64,000 bases of DNA from Celeribacter litoreus. Lineage in GTDB: Bacteria > Pseudomonadota > Alphaproteobacteria > Rhodobacterales > Rhodobacteraceae. Shown piece after piece: positions 28,475-36,732 of the stretch. Location: NCBI RefSeq assembly GCF_020165855.1, contig NZ_JAIUFY010000001.1, forward strand, positions 62,001 through 126,000. Reading direction: 5' to 3'. The notes below the pieces were generated by a model that worked only from the letters and a program-made list of their open reading frames with translations, ran no database searches and was not told the DNA's origin. The position numbers and the translations under genes are program-made. Within the stretch, counting starts at the first letter, position 1; the number at the start of each line of letters is the position of its first letter.

Positions 28475-29736
28475 TGTCTGCTAAACCTCCTGTCTTTGCG
28501 ACGCTCGGCTGTCGCCTCAACGCCTATGAAACCGAGGCGATGAAAGATCTCGCCGCGAAAGCCGGGGTCGAAAACGCCGTTGTCGTGAACACCTGTGCTG
28601 TGACGGCCGAGGCCGTTCGCAAAGCGCGGCAGGAGATCCGCAAGCTTCGGCGCGACAATCCCGAGGCTAAAATCATTGTCACAGGCTGTGCTGCGCAAAC
28701 GGAGCCAGAGACCTTCGCCACCATGGGCGAGGTCGATCTTGTGATCGGCAACTCGGAGAAGATGCAGCCGGAAACCTGGAACGCCATGGGGCCGAATTTC
28801 ATCGGGGACACAGAGCGGGTTCAGGTCGATGACATTATGTCCGTCACCGAAACGGCCGGTCACCTGATCGACGGTTTCGGCACGCGCAGCCGCGCCTATG
28901 TGCAGGTTCAAAACGGGTGCGACCACCGCTGCACCTTCTGCATTATCCCCTATGGCCGCGGAAATTCGCGCTCCGTGCCCGCCGGCGTCGTCGTGGATCA
29001 GATCAAACGCCTCGTCGACAAGGGCTTTAACGAAGTCGTGCTGACGGGTGTGGATCTGACCTCTTGGGGAGCCGATCTGCCAGCTACACCGCGCCTCGGC
29101 GATTTGGTTATGCGAATCCTCAAACTCGTTCCCGATCTGCCGCGGCTACGGATTTCGTCGATTGATTCGATTGAGGCCGACGAGATGCTGATGCAGGCGA
29201 TTGCGACCGAACCACGCCTGATGCCGCATCTTCACCTGTCCTTGCAGCATGGCGACGACCTCATCCTCAAGCGCATGGCACGCCGTCACCTACGTGACGA
29301 TGCCATTGCGTTCTGTGAGGAGGCCCGGAAACTGCGTCCGGACATGACATTCGGCGCCGACATTATCGCGGGCTTCCCGACGGAAACCGAAGCGCATTTC
29401 GAAAACTCGCTCAAACTCGTGACCGAATGCGACCTGACGTGGCTTCATGTCTTCCCGTATTCGAAACGCGAGGGCACGCCTGCCGCCAAGATTCCCAATC
29501 AGGTGAAAGGCCCCGTGATCAAGGAGCGCGCCGCGCGTCTCCGTGCCATTGGCGACGAACAAGTTCGGAAACACCTTCAGGCACAGGTTGGGCGCACCCA
29601 TCATATCCTGATGGAAAACCCGCACATGGGCCGCACAGAGCAGTTCACCGAAGTATCCTTCGCCACTCCGCAGATCGAAGGTGCCCTCGTCCGCGCCACG
29701 ATCACTGGAATCGACGGCACGCAACTGATCGCATGA
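28474..29736 (+). CDS. mtaB: tRNA (N6-L-threonylcarbamoyladenosine(37)-C2)-methylthiotransferase
   Basis: Radical SAM methylthiotransferase acting on t6A at position 37 of ANN-decoding tRNAs. In 420 residues: UPF0004 domain cysteines in ATLGCRLN, VNTCAVT and VTGCAAQT bind an auxiliary [4Fe-4S] cluster; NGCDHRCTFCIIPYGRG holds the radical SAM CxxxCxxC; a TRAM-like C-terminus follows. The CRLN version of the first motif favours MtaB over MiaB. Second gene of the dapF operon; its stop overlaps the next start (ATGA). Confidence 0.94.
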   Translation: MSAKPPVFATLGCRLNAYETEAMKDLAAKAGVENAVVVNTCAVTAEAVRKARQEIRKLRRDNPEAKIIVTGCAAQTEPETFATMGEVDLVIGNSEKMQPETWNAMGPNFIGDTERVQVDDIMSVTETAGHLIDGFGTRSRAYVQVQNGCDHRCTFCIIPYGRGNSRSVPAGVVVDQIKRLVDKGFNEVVLTGVDLTSWGADLPATPRLGDLVMRILKLVPDLPRLRISSIDSIEADEMLMQAIATEPRLMPHLHLSLQHGDDLILKRMARRHLRDDAIAFCEEARKLRPDMTFGADIIAGFPTETEAHFENSLKLVTECDLTWLHVFPYSKREGTPAAKIPNQVKGPVIKERAARLRAIGDEQVRKHLQAQVGRTHHILMENPHMGRTEQFTEVSFATPQIEGALVRATITGIDGTQLIA

Positions 29737-30359
29737 CCCCCATTCTCTACTCCTTCCGCCGTTGCCCCTATGCGATGCGTGCGCGTCTCGCGATTGCGTC
29801 CGCCGGGATTGAAGTCGAACTGCGTGAGATCGTGTTGCGCGACAAGCCCGCCGAGATGCTGGCCGCTTCTCCCAAAGGAACGGTACCCGTGCTGATTGTC
29901 AGCGATCAGGTGATCGACGAAAGCCGCGACATCATGGATTGGGCGCTTGCACAGAACGATCCAGAGTGCCTTTTGGATATGCCAGCCGAGGGCGAGGACT
30001 GGATTGCGGCTATCGAAGGCCCGTTCAAGACCGCACTCGACCGCTACAAATACGACACGCGGTATGAAGATGCCGACGCGACGGCCGAACGCGAAGTCGC
30101 CGCATCCATTTTGCGACAGGTTGATCCGCAGCTGCGGCAGACCCCGTGGCTCTTCGGGGAAAAGCCGTCTCTCGCGGATTTGGCGACGATCACTTTCGTG
30201 CGGCAATACGCGATGGTGGATCGCGACTGGTTCAACGCGCAGGACTGGCCGGGCGTGATCGGTTGGCTCGACAGATTTCTCGACTCGCCCCGATTTGCGG
30301 CGATTATGACCAAGTACGAGAAATGGAATGCACAAATGATTCCTGTGACTTTCCCCTGA
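29733..30359 (+). CDS. Glutathione S-transferase family protein
   Basis: A 208-residue protein with an N-terminal thioredoxin-like domain (TPILYSFRRCPYAMRARLAIA, then GTVPVLIV and the DESRDIMDW turn) and an all-helical C-domain. The CPYA motif with a Cys, rather than Tyr or Ser, resembles omega/GrxB-type enzymes that act as glutathione-dependent reductases. The ATG at 29733 overlaps the mtaB stop; a longer frame from 29427 lies inside mtaB and is rejected. The substrate is unknown. Confidence 0.85.
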   Translation: MTPILYSFRRCPYAMRARLAIASAGIEVELREIVLRDKPAEMLAASPKGTVPVLIVSDQVIDESRDIMDWALAQNDPECLLDMPAEGEDWIAAIEGPFKTALDRYKYDTRYEDADATAEREVAASILRQVDPQLRQTPWLFGEKPSLADLATITFVRQYAMVDRDWFNAQDWPGVIGWLDRFLDSPRFAAIMTKYEKWNAQMIPVTFP

Positions 30360-30510
30360 TTCCCACTCAGAATCACTCGTTAGCGATCACAAACGTCCCC
30401 ATTGGGTCACATTGCGACAGATCGCGCCACTTCACATTGGATTGAATGCTAGACGCACACGCCTCACCTCGTTAAAAGCGCCTGCGAAGGGCTACGGGTA
30501 AACCGTGGCC

Positions 30511-30544
30511 TCTCAAGCATTGGCCGGGGAGTCCGGCTTGAGAG
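30511..30544 (+). promoter_or_regulatory. Leader hairpin before petA
   Basis: TCTCAAGC at 30511-30518 and CCGG at 30524-30527 can pair with CCGGCTTGAGA at 30533-30543, with one bulge of about six bases. It lies four bases before the GGAG ribosome-binding site of petA. The 200-base gap before petA otherwise holds two GANTC sites at 30358-30362 and 30370-30374, and no gene. Confidence 0.4.
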
Positions 30545-30559
30545 AATGGAGATTTGCTC

Positions 30560-31123
30560 GTGTCCCACGTAGACGAACACGAAGGCACCCGCCGCGATTT
30601 CCTGTACTACGCCACTGGTGGCGCAGGTGCAGTAGCCGCAGGTGCCGCTGTATGGCCTCTGGTCAATCAGATGAACCCCTCTGCTGACGTTCAGGCGCTC
30701 AGCTCGATCCGCGTTGATGTCAGCGGCGTCGAGACGGGCACCCAGCTGACCGTCAAATGGCGCGGCAAGCCGGTGTTCATCCGTCGCCGCACGCAGGAAG
30801 AAATCGACGCAGGCCGCGCAGTTCCGCTGTCCGATCTCGTGGACCAAGATGCAGAAAACGCGAACATCGCGGCTGGCTCTGCGGCAACCGATGAAAACCG
30901 GACGCTCGACGAAGCAGGCGAATGGCTGGTGATGATGGGTGTGTGTACCCACCTCGGCTGTGTGCCGCTCGGCGATGGCGCTGGCGAGTTTGGCGGCTGG
31001 TTCTGCCCCTGCCACGGTTCGCACTACGACACCGCAGGCCGTATCCGCAAAGGACCGGCTCCGCGTAACCTCGATATTCCGGTTGCAGCCTTTGACGGCG
31101 ACACCGAAATCGTTCTGGGCTGA
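30560..31123 (+). CDS. petA: Ubiquinol-cytochrome c reductase, Rieske iron-sulfur subunit
   Basis: [2Fe-2S] subunit of the bc1 complex that passes electrons from ubiquinol to cytochrome c1. It has 187 residues. The N-terminus ([19 protein letters not shown]) is a Tat-like uncleaved anchor crossing the membrane at about 13-33. Cluster ligands are Cys129 and His131 (CTHLGC, with Cys134) and Cys149 and His152 (CPCHGSH, with Cys151); Cys134 and Cys151 form the structural disulfide. The start is GTG at 30560, eight bases after GGAG; TTG at 30554 is less likely. First gene of petABC. Confidence 0.96.
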   Translation: MSHVDEHEGTRRDFLYYATGGAGAVAAGAAVWPLVNQMNPSADVQALSSIRVDVSGVETGTQLTVKWRGKPVFIRRRTQEEIDAGRAVPLSDLVDQDAENANIAAGSAATDENRTLDEAGEWLVMMGVCTHLGCVPLGDGAGEFGGWFCPCHGSHYDTAGRIRKGPAPRNLDIPVAAFDGDTEIVLG

Positions 31124-31134
31124 GGGAGAAACTG

Positions 31135-32448
31135 ATGTCTGGTATTCCACACGACCATTATGAACCGAAGACCGGTCTCACCAAAGCGGTGAACTCCCGT
31201 CTTCCGGTCATCGGCCTGATCTACGACACGCTGATGATCCCGACCCCGAAAAACCTGAACTGGATGTGGATCTGGGGCATTGTCCTTGCATTCTGCCTCG
31301 GGCTTCAGATCGTCACCGGTATCGTTCTGGTGATGCACTACACGCCGCACGTTGATCTGGCATTCGCTTCCGTCGAGCACATCATGCGCGACGTGAACGG
31401 TGGCCACATGCTGCGCTACCTACACGCCAACGGCGCGTCGCTCTTCTTCTTCGCTGTGTATCTCCACATCTTCCGCGGTCTCTACTACGGCTCCTACAAA
31501 GCCCCGCGCGAAATCACGTGGATCATCGGTATGATCATCTACCTCCTGATGATGGCAACCGGCTTCATGGGCTACGTTCTGCCTTGGGGTCAGATGTCCT
31601 TCTGGGGTGCAACCGTGATCACCGGTCTCTTCGGCGCGATCCCGTTCATCGGCGAACCGCTCCAAACTTGGCTGCTCGGCGGACCGGCTGTGGACAACGC
31701 CACGCTGAACCGCTTCTTCTCGCTGCACTATCTCCTGCCGTTCGTGATTGCTGGTCTCGTGATCGTCCACATCTGGGCGTTCCACCACACCGGCAACAAC
31801 AACCCGGCAGGCATCGACGTGCGCAAGACGTCCAAAGCCGAAGCTGAAAAAGACACCCTGCCGTTCTGGCCGTACTTCGTGATCAAAGACCTCTTTGCTC
31901 TCGGCGTTGTTCTTGTTGTCTTCTTCGCGGTTGTTGGCTTCATGCCGAACTACCTCGGCCACCCGGACAACTACATCGAAGCAAACCCGCTCGCGACACC
32001 TGCACACATCGTTCCGGAATGGTACTTCCTGCCGTTCTACGCGATCCTGCGTGCGTTCACCGCTGACGTTTGGGCCGTGCAAGCCGTGTCCTTCCTGACC
32101 GGTGGCATCATCGACGCGAAGTTCTTCGGTGTGCTCGCAATGTTCGGTGCAATCATCGCGATGGCGCTCGTGCCGTGGCTCGACACCTCCTCTGTTCGTT
32201 CCGGCAAATACCGCCCGATGTTCAAATGGTGGTTTGCACTGCTCGCGCTCGACTTCCTCGTCTTGATGTGGGTTGGCGCAATGCCGACCGATGGCATCTA
32301 CCCGTATATCTCGCTGATCGGCGCAACCTACTGGTTCGCTTACTTCTTCGTGATCCTCCCGCTTCTGGGTGTGATCGAGAAACCGGCCCAACTGCCGGCG
32401 ACGATCGAAGAAGACTTCGCGTCCCACTACCCGGGCGCGGCAGAGTGA
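31135..32448 (+). CDS. petB: Ubiquinol-cytochrome c reductase, cytochrome b
   Basis: Membrane subunit holding hemes bL and bH and both quinone sites. Its 437 residues are the single-piece alphaproteobacterial form with eight transmembrane helices. Key blocks: [20 protein letters not shown] (first heme His pair), [18 protein letters not shown] (Qo site), [16 protein letters not shown] (second His pair), and [17 protein letters not shown] (the PEWY motif of the Qo site). Eleven bases after petA, with GAGGGAGAA before the start. Confidence 0.97.
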   Translation: MSGIPHDHYEPKTGLTKAVNSRLPVIGLIYDTLMIPTPKNLNWMWIWGIVLAFCLGLQIVTGIVLVMHYTPHVDLAFASVEHIMRDVNGGHMLRYLHANGASLFFFAVYLHIFRGLYYGSYKAPREITWIIGMIIYLLMMATGFMGYVLPWGQMSFWGATVITGLFGAIPFIGEPLQTWLLGGPAVDNATLNRFFSLHYLLPFVIAGLVIVHIWAFHHTGNNNPAGIDVRKTSKAEAEKDTLPFWPYFVIKDLFALGVVLVVFFAVVGFMPNYLGHPDNYIEANPLATPAHIVPEWYFLPFYAILRAFTADVWAVQAVSFLTGGIIDAKFFGVLAMFGAIIAMALVPWLDTSSVRSGKYRPMFKWWFALLALDFLVLMWVGAMPTDGIYPYISLIGATYWFAYFFVILPLLGVIEKPAQLPATIEEDFASHYPGAAE

Positions 32449-32465
32449 GAAAGGAAACAGGGACT

Positions 32466-33287
32466 ATGATTAAGAAACTTACCCTCTCCGCACTCGCTGC
32501 TCTGAGCCTCTCCGCTGGCGCGGCTATGGCTGCAGGTGAATCGGGTCACAAGCTCCACGACGTGGACTTCTCCTTCGAAGGTCCGTTCGGCACCTTTGAT
32601 CAGATGCAGCTTCAACGCGGCCTGCAGATCTACACCGAAGTGTGTTCTGCTTGTCACGGCCTGAAGTTCGTGCCGATCCGCACGCTCGCAGACGAAGGTG
32701 GCCCGCAGCTTCCGGAAGATCAGGTGCGCGCCTACGCGTCCCAGTTCCCGGTGAACGACGAAGCCTCCAACATGCACCTCTTCGACTACGATGAGGGCGC
32801 TGCACGGACTCTGACCGAGAACGACCACTTCCCGGCAAACAACTCGCAAAACGCACCTGACCTGTCCCTGATGGCGAAGGCGCGCGCTGGCTTCCACGGT
32901 CCGGCCGGTCTCGGCATCAACCAGTTCTTCAAGGGCATTGGTGGACCCGAGTACATCGTCGGCATCCTGACCGGTTACACCGGCGAGGAAAAAGTCGAAG
33001 CAGGCACCACCTACTACGAGAACACCGCGTTCCCGGGTGGTTGGATCGCAATGGCACCGCCGCTCTATGGCGATGACGTTGAATTTGCTGATGGTCACTC
33101 TGCCGAGCTGCACCACGAAGCAGAAGATCTCGCAGCCTTCCTGATGTGGACTGCAGAGCCGAAAATGATGGCACGCCAGAAAGCCGGCTTCCTTGCCGTG
33201 ACTTTCCTCGTGCTCCTCACCTCGCTTCTGTACCTCACCAACAAGAAGCTCTGGGCACCGCACAAAGGTAAAAAGACCACGCTCTAA
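32466..33287 (+). CDS. petC: Ubiquinol-cytochrome c reductase, cytochrome c1
   Basis: Heme c subunit facing the periplasm that hands electrons to soluble or membrane cytochrome c. The 273-residue precursor has a signal peptide ([20 protein letters not shown], cut after AMA), the heme attachment site CSACH at 60-64, and a C-terminal anchor helix ([20 protein letters not shown]). The start ATG at 32466 follows AGGAAACAGGG; the longer frame from 32070 lies inside petB. Last gene of petABC, followed by a terminator. Confidence 0.97.
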   Translation: MIKKLTLSALAALSLSAGAAMAAGESGHKLHDVDFSFEGPFGTFDQMQLQRGLQIYTEVCSACHGLKFVPIRTLADEGGPQLPEDQVRAYASQFPVNDEASNMHLFDYDEGAARTLTENDHFPANNSQNAPDLSLMAKARAGFHGPAGLGINQFFKGIGGPEYIVGILTGYTGEEKVEAGTTYYENTAFPGGWIAMAPPLYGDDVEFADGHSAELHHEAEDLAAFLMWTAEPKMMARQKAGFLAVTFLVLLTSLLYLTNKKLWAPHKGKKTTL

Positions 33288-33306
33288 GGCTGGTCTGCTC
33301 CAAATA

Positions 33307-33334
33307 GAAAAGCGCCCCTCGGGGCGCTTTTTTT
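33307..33334. terminator. Bidirectional terminator between petC and thiQ
   Basis: AGCGCCCC at 33311-33318 pairs with GGGGCGCT at 33321-33328 (loop TC), followed by seven Ts and preceded by four As, so it can serve petABC rightward and thiBPQ leftward. It slightly overlaps the thiQ stop. Confidence 0.85.
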
Positions 33335-34040
33335 ATGTTCCGATATAGGCGGAGAGACCGCTCGGCGGGTTGGCTTTGATCTCGCTCCAATCCCTTGGCG
33401 GATCACAGCGCCCATCCTCAATCCAAATGACCTGATCCGCGAACGCCTCAACATCCGCAATGTCGTGCGTGACCATGAGCATCGTCGCCCCGAGCCGCGT
33501 CCCCACATCTTTGGCTAGCGCGATCATCTCCCGCCGCATCGCAGGCCCGAGCGCGGAGAATGGCTCATCAAGCAACACGAGCGGCTTTTCCTGCACCAGA
33601 ACCCGCGCAAGGGCCACGCGACTTTGCTGTCCGCCCGAGAGTTCAGCCGGTTTGCGCCGCTCAAAGCCTTTGAGACCAACAGCCGCGAGCGCCTCACACA
33701 CCCGCGCAGTTTCCTCCGACGACAGGCGCAGGTTCGGACGGATACCGAGACCGACGTTCTGAGCGGCAGTCATATGAGCGAAGAGATTATGATCCTGAAA
33801 CAGATGCGCGATCGGGCGTTTCGCAGGCGTCGAATTAGTGAGGTCTTCCCCACGCCAAATCAGTTGCCCCTCGTCGGACCGCGCAAATCCTCCGATTAGA
33901 GACATCAGGGTCGATTTGCCGGCGCCAGACGGACCGATCACGGCGATCCGCGAGCCATTTGGCACGGCCGCAGACACAGAGAGCGTAAAGTCCGCTCCGG
34001 CTTCCTTTTGCGTCAGTCTGATATTGCGAAGTTCAAGCAC
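33333..34040 (-). CDS. thiQ: Thiamine ABC transporter, ATP-binding subunit
   Basis: ATPase of the thiamine/TPP importer, 235 residues. Walker A is IGPSGAGKSTL near residue 34, the ABC signature is LSGGQQSRVALAR near residue 128, Walker B is LVLLDEPFSAL and the switch His is in VTHDIADVE. The start is taken as GTG at 34040, which overlaps thiP by eight bases and aligns with the family N-terminus; a TTG at 34061 would extend it by seven residues. Last gene of thiBPQ. Confidence 0.92.
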   Translation of the reverse strand: MLELRNIRLTQKEAGADFTLSVSAAVPNGSRIAVIGPSGAGKSTLMSLIGGFARSDEGQLIWRGEDLTNSTPAKRPIAHLFQDHNLFAHMTAAQNVGLGIRPNLRLSSEETARVCEALAAVGLKGFERRKPAELSGGQQSRVALARVLVQEKPLVLLDEPFSALGPAMRREMIALAKDVGTRLGATMLMVTHDIADVEAFADQVIWIEDGRCDPPRDWSEIKANPPSGLSAYIGT

Positions 34041-35577
34041 GGCGTCGCCCCCACGCGTCAAAGATATAGAAAAGCCCGAGGCTTAACATCAAAAGCAAGA
34101 GCGCCGCCCCCATTGCCTGCTCCATTCGGTAGGACCCCATCAGGCGGTAAATCTGCAGCGGCAGCGTTGCACCGTCCGGACGCGCGAACAGGGTGATAAC
34201 GCCGAGATCGCCCATAGACAGCGCCGCCGCCAACCCGCCGGAAAACCCGAGCGGCAAACGCAGACGCGGCAGGAGCACGAGTCGGACATAGGCCCAGCCA
34301 GTCAAACCAAGTGAGGCAGACAAACGGCCATAGTCCCGCTCGGCCGCCGCCAGAGCGGGCGACAGCGCGCGGAGCATGAAGGGGAGCGACATGACCGCGT
34401 TGACCAGCGCCGTCACCAAAAGCGCCCAATCCGCAGGGTCCGTCACGGCAAACATCACGATATAGAGTCCCGTGCCCATCACCAAAGGTGAGGCAGCAAT
34501 GGAAGAGAGGCCGATCACTTCGAGAACTTTCCACCGCTGCGCAGACAGTACCAAGGAGAGGGCCAGACAGATCGCGAGTGCCGCCGATCCCACCGCCGTC
34601 ACCACGGACCGAAGTGCCGCCTCCCAGACGGAGACAGGCAAGGAGAAGATCCCCGCACCACCGCGGATGAAGATCATCAAAAGTGGTGTCAGAAGAAAGA
34701 GGCTCACAACCACGATCCAGAAACCATCGAGAACACGGCTCTGCGCATGGTGCCCATCAAACCGCAGCACCCGACGCCCGATCCCCCCGTGACCGACCTG
34801 CGGCACCCGAAAGAAGAGAGAGCCAGCGGCCGCAATCACGCAGATCGCCACTTGGACCAGAGCAAGGAGAGACGCTTTCCCGAGATCAAAATCATACCGA
34901 AACGCCTCATAGATCGCGAGTTCAACAGTCGTCGCCTTCGGCCCGCCGCCAAACGTCAACGCCACAGCAAAGGACGTGGTGCATATCAGGAAAATGACCG
35001 TAAGCGCCCCCGGCACGATCTCCTTGAGCATCGGAAGTTCGATATGTCGGAAGGTCGCCGAGGGGCTGAATTCCAAAGCTGAGGCTAGGCGGAAACGCTC
35101 TGCGGGAATGGCGGACCAGCCCTGTAGCAAGAGACGGGTGGCCAGTGGCAAATTGAAAAAAACGTGCGCGAGAATGACGCCGTGGAATCCGTAGATCGAA
35201 ATCGGTTCCAACCCGACCCAACCGAGCGCAACTGCGAGCAGCCCGCTTTTGCCGAACACGGCAGTGAGGCCGAGGATGGCAACAATGGTCGGGAGGATGA
35301 AGGGCGCGCCGAGCAATGTGATGAGCAGCCCGCGCCCGAAAAACTCACGACGGGCCAGCGCACGCGCCGCAGGGATCGCGAAGAGCACCGACAAAAGCGC
35401 CGAGAGCGCGGCCTGCACGACCGTGAACCGCACAGCCATCCAGTCAAAGCGGGAGAGACCGGACATCCCCTCCGCCCGAAGCGCAACCGCGCCCAAGGTG
35501 CCTAGACTCAGGACGGCAACAATCGCCGCCGCCAAGAGCCCGGGCCAAAGTCTTATTGCGAGAATGCGGAACGCCAT
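34033..35577 (-). CDS. thiP: Thiamine ABC transporter, permease subunit
   Basis: Membrane channel of the thiamine importer. Its 514 residues hold a duplicated permease fold with about twelve transmembrane helices; each half carries a permease loop contacting ThiQ (VFFNLPLATRLLLQG region near 140-155 and LSPALAAAERDYGRLSASLG near 405-425). It overlaps thiB by 25 bases and thiQ by eight, so the three are co-translated. Confidence 0.93.
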   Translation of the reverse strand: MAFRILAIRLWPGLLAAAIVAVLSLGTLGAVALRAEGMSGLSRFDWMAVRFTVVQAALSALLSVLFAIPAARALARREFFGRGLLITLLGAPFILPTIVAILGLTAVFGKSGLLAVALGWVGLEPISIYGFHGVILAHVFFNLPLATRLLLQGWSAIPAERFRLASALEFSPSATFRHIELPMLKEIVPGALTVIFLICTTSFAVALTFGGGPKATTVELAIYEAFRYDFDLGKASLLALVQVAICVIAAAGSLFFRVPQVGHGGIGRRVLRFDGHHAQSRVLDGFWIVVVSLFLLTPLLMIFIRGGAGIFSLPVSVWEAALRSVVTAVGSAALAICLALSLVLSAQRWKVLEVIGLSSIAASPLVMGTGLYIVMFAVTDPADWALLVTALVNAVMSLPFMLRALSPALAAAERDYGRLSASLGLTGWAYVRLVLLPRLRLPLGFSGGLAAALSMGDLGVITLFARPDGATLPLQIYRLMGSYRMEQAMGAALLLLMLSLGLFYIFDAWGRRRA

Positions 35578-36527
35578 TCTGAAATGGCCTCCTCACGCGT
35601 TGCATCGGCCTCATCTTCAGAGAGGAAGATCGCTTTCTCCGGATAGTTCAGCTCGGAAAATGCCGCAGGCCACTGATCTTGCGGCAGGGCCGCAGGGTAA
35701 GACCAGTTTGCGGTTGGAATGATTTCCTGAAACGTCGGGGACATAACGAATGCCATGAACTGATCCGCCAATTCCGGTTGATCCGTGCCTTTCAGTTTCG
35801 CCGCCAGCTCCACCATGAAGTAGTGGCCTTCGTCAAAGAGGGCTGCGGACTTCGTCTCATCCTCTTCGGCAATGATGTGGTAGGCAGGCGAGGTCGTGTA
35901 GGAAAGGACCATATCGACCTCACCATCGGTGAAGAGGCCGTAGGCCTCCGACCAGCCCTTGGTCACGGTCGTGACTTTCGGAGCGAGCTTCGCCCATGCG
36001 GATTCAGCGTCATCGCCGAACACTTCTTTGCCCCAGAGAACGAGTGCGAGACCAGAGATCGAGGTGCGCGGGTCCTGAATCGCGATAGACCAGTCTTCAT
36101 CGGAGTTCACCAGCTCGGCGAAAGACGCCGGCGGGTTTTCGATCTTGGTGTTGTCATAGATAAAGGCCGTGTAGCTCCAGTTGAACGGCAGGAACGTGTC
36201 GTCCGTCCAGTCGAGCGGCAGCGTCAGCGGCGACAGATCAAGACCGTGCGGCGCAAACAGACCCGTTTCGCGAGCTTTCTTCGTCACATCGGAATTAAAG
36301 CCGATGGCGACATCCGCCTTGGTGCGCTCTCCTTCGAGCAAGATACGCGGCAGCAAATCGCCCGTCACATATTCGATCTCGCAGCCACATTCGGCCTCGA
36401 AGGCCTCTTTGATCGCGGGGCCCGGGCCCCATTCGGACGCGAAGTAATCCGGTGCGTAAATGGTGAGAGGGTCTGCCGCAGCAGAGGTTGCGACGCAGAG
36501 AGCCGCAAGGGTGAGACCATATTTCAT
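35553..36527 (-). CDS. thiB: Thiamine ABC transporter, substrate-binding protein
   Basis: Periplasmic thiamine/TPP-binding protein, 324 residues. Signal peptide MKYGLTLAALCVATSAAA, then LTIYAPDYFASEWGPGPAIK, FEAECGCEIEYVTGD and WSYTAFIYDN, all as in TbpA. The ATG at 36527 follows GGAGCGAACC; the longer frame upstream lies in the riboswitch. First gene of thiBPQ, directly downstream of a TPP riboswitch. Confidence 0.94.
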   Translation of the reverse strand: MKYGLTLAALCVATSAAADPLTIYAPDYFASEWGPGPAIKEAFEAECGCEIEYVTGDLLPRILLEGERTKADVAIGFNSDVTKKARETGLFAPHGLDLSPLTLPLDWTDDTFLPFNWSYTAFIYDNTKIENPPASFAELVNSDEDWSIAIQDPRTSISGLALVLWGKEVFGDDAESAWAKLAPKVTTVTKGWSEAYGLFTDGEVDMVLSYTTSPAYHIIAEEDETKSAALFDEGHYFMVELAAKLKGTDQPELADQFMAFVMSPTFQEIIPTANWSYPAALPQDQWPAAFSELNYPEKAIFLSEDEADATREEAISEWRSAFSQ

Positions 36528-36578
36528 GGTTCGCTCCATACAATATGGGCGAAGAAAAAGGGCAGCGTTCAAGTGCTG

Positions 36579-36670
36579 ATACCTTCCCTCCGCCGGTGTT
36601 AGCCGGTTCAGGTTCAACGGGTTCGCAAAATGCATCTCAGCCGTGTCGAGCACGGGCACCCCGAGGTAGG
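36579..36670 (-). promoter_or_regulatory. TPP riboswitch (THI element)
   Basis: On the minus strand the conserved blocks appear in order: CGGGGTGCC, GGCTGAGAT, GAACCCGTTGAACCTGA, CCGGCTAACACCGG and CGGAGGGAAGG. This is the thiamine-pyrophosphate-binding aptamer and fits control of thiBPQ, lowering uptake when TPP is plentiful. About 52 bases separate it from the thiB start, enough for an expression platform that blocks translation; I do not see a strong T-run terminator there. Confidence 0.95.
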
Positions 36671-36674
36671 CGCG

Positions 36675-36703
36675 AAGCTATGTGTCTCTGGTAAAAAGTG
36701 CAA
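36675..36703 (-). promoter_or_regulatory. Promoter of thiBPQ
   Basis: On the minus strand TTGCAC (plus 36698-36703) and TAGCTT (36675-36680) are spaced by 17 bases and place the transcript start just before the TPP aptamer. The -35 abuts the hairpin that ends the neighbouring symporter gene. Confidence 0.55.
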
Positions 36704-36726
36704 GCCCCCCGAAAAACACGGGGGGC
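36704..36726 (-). terminator. Hairpin downstream of the SLC1 symporter gene
   Basis: GCCCCCC at 36704-36710 pairs with GGGGGGC at 36720-36726. It lies seven bases after the symporter stop. On the minus strand the T run is displaced (CTTGCACTTTTT), so termination strength is uncertain. Confidence 0.55.
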
Positions 36727-36732
36727 GAGGGA

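Noticed and set aside
29427-29732. N-terminal extension of the GST frame inside mtaB
   Set aside because: The extra 102 residues have no domain and lie in another frame of mtaB; the ATG overlapping the mtaB stop gives a normal-length GST.
36528-36659. N-terminal extension of thiB
   Set aside because: It lies across the TPP riboswitch and lacks a signal peptide; the ATG at 36527 with GGAG is the real start.
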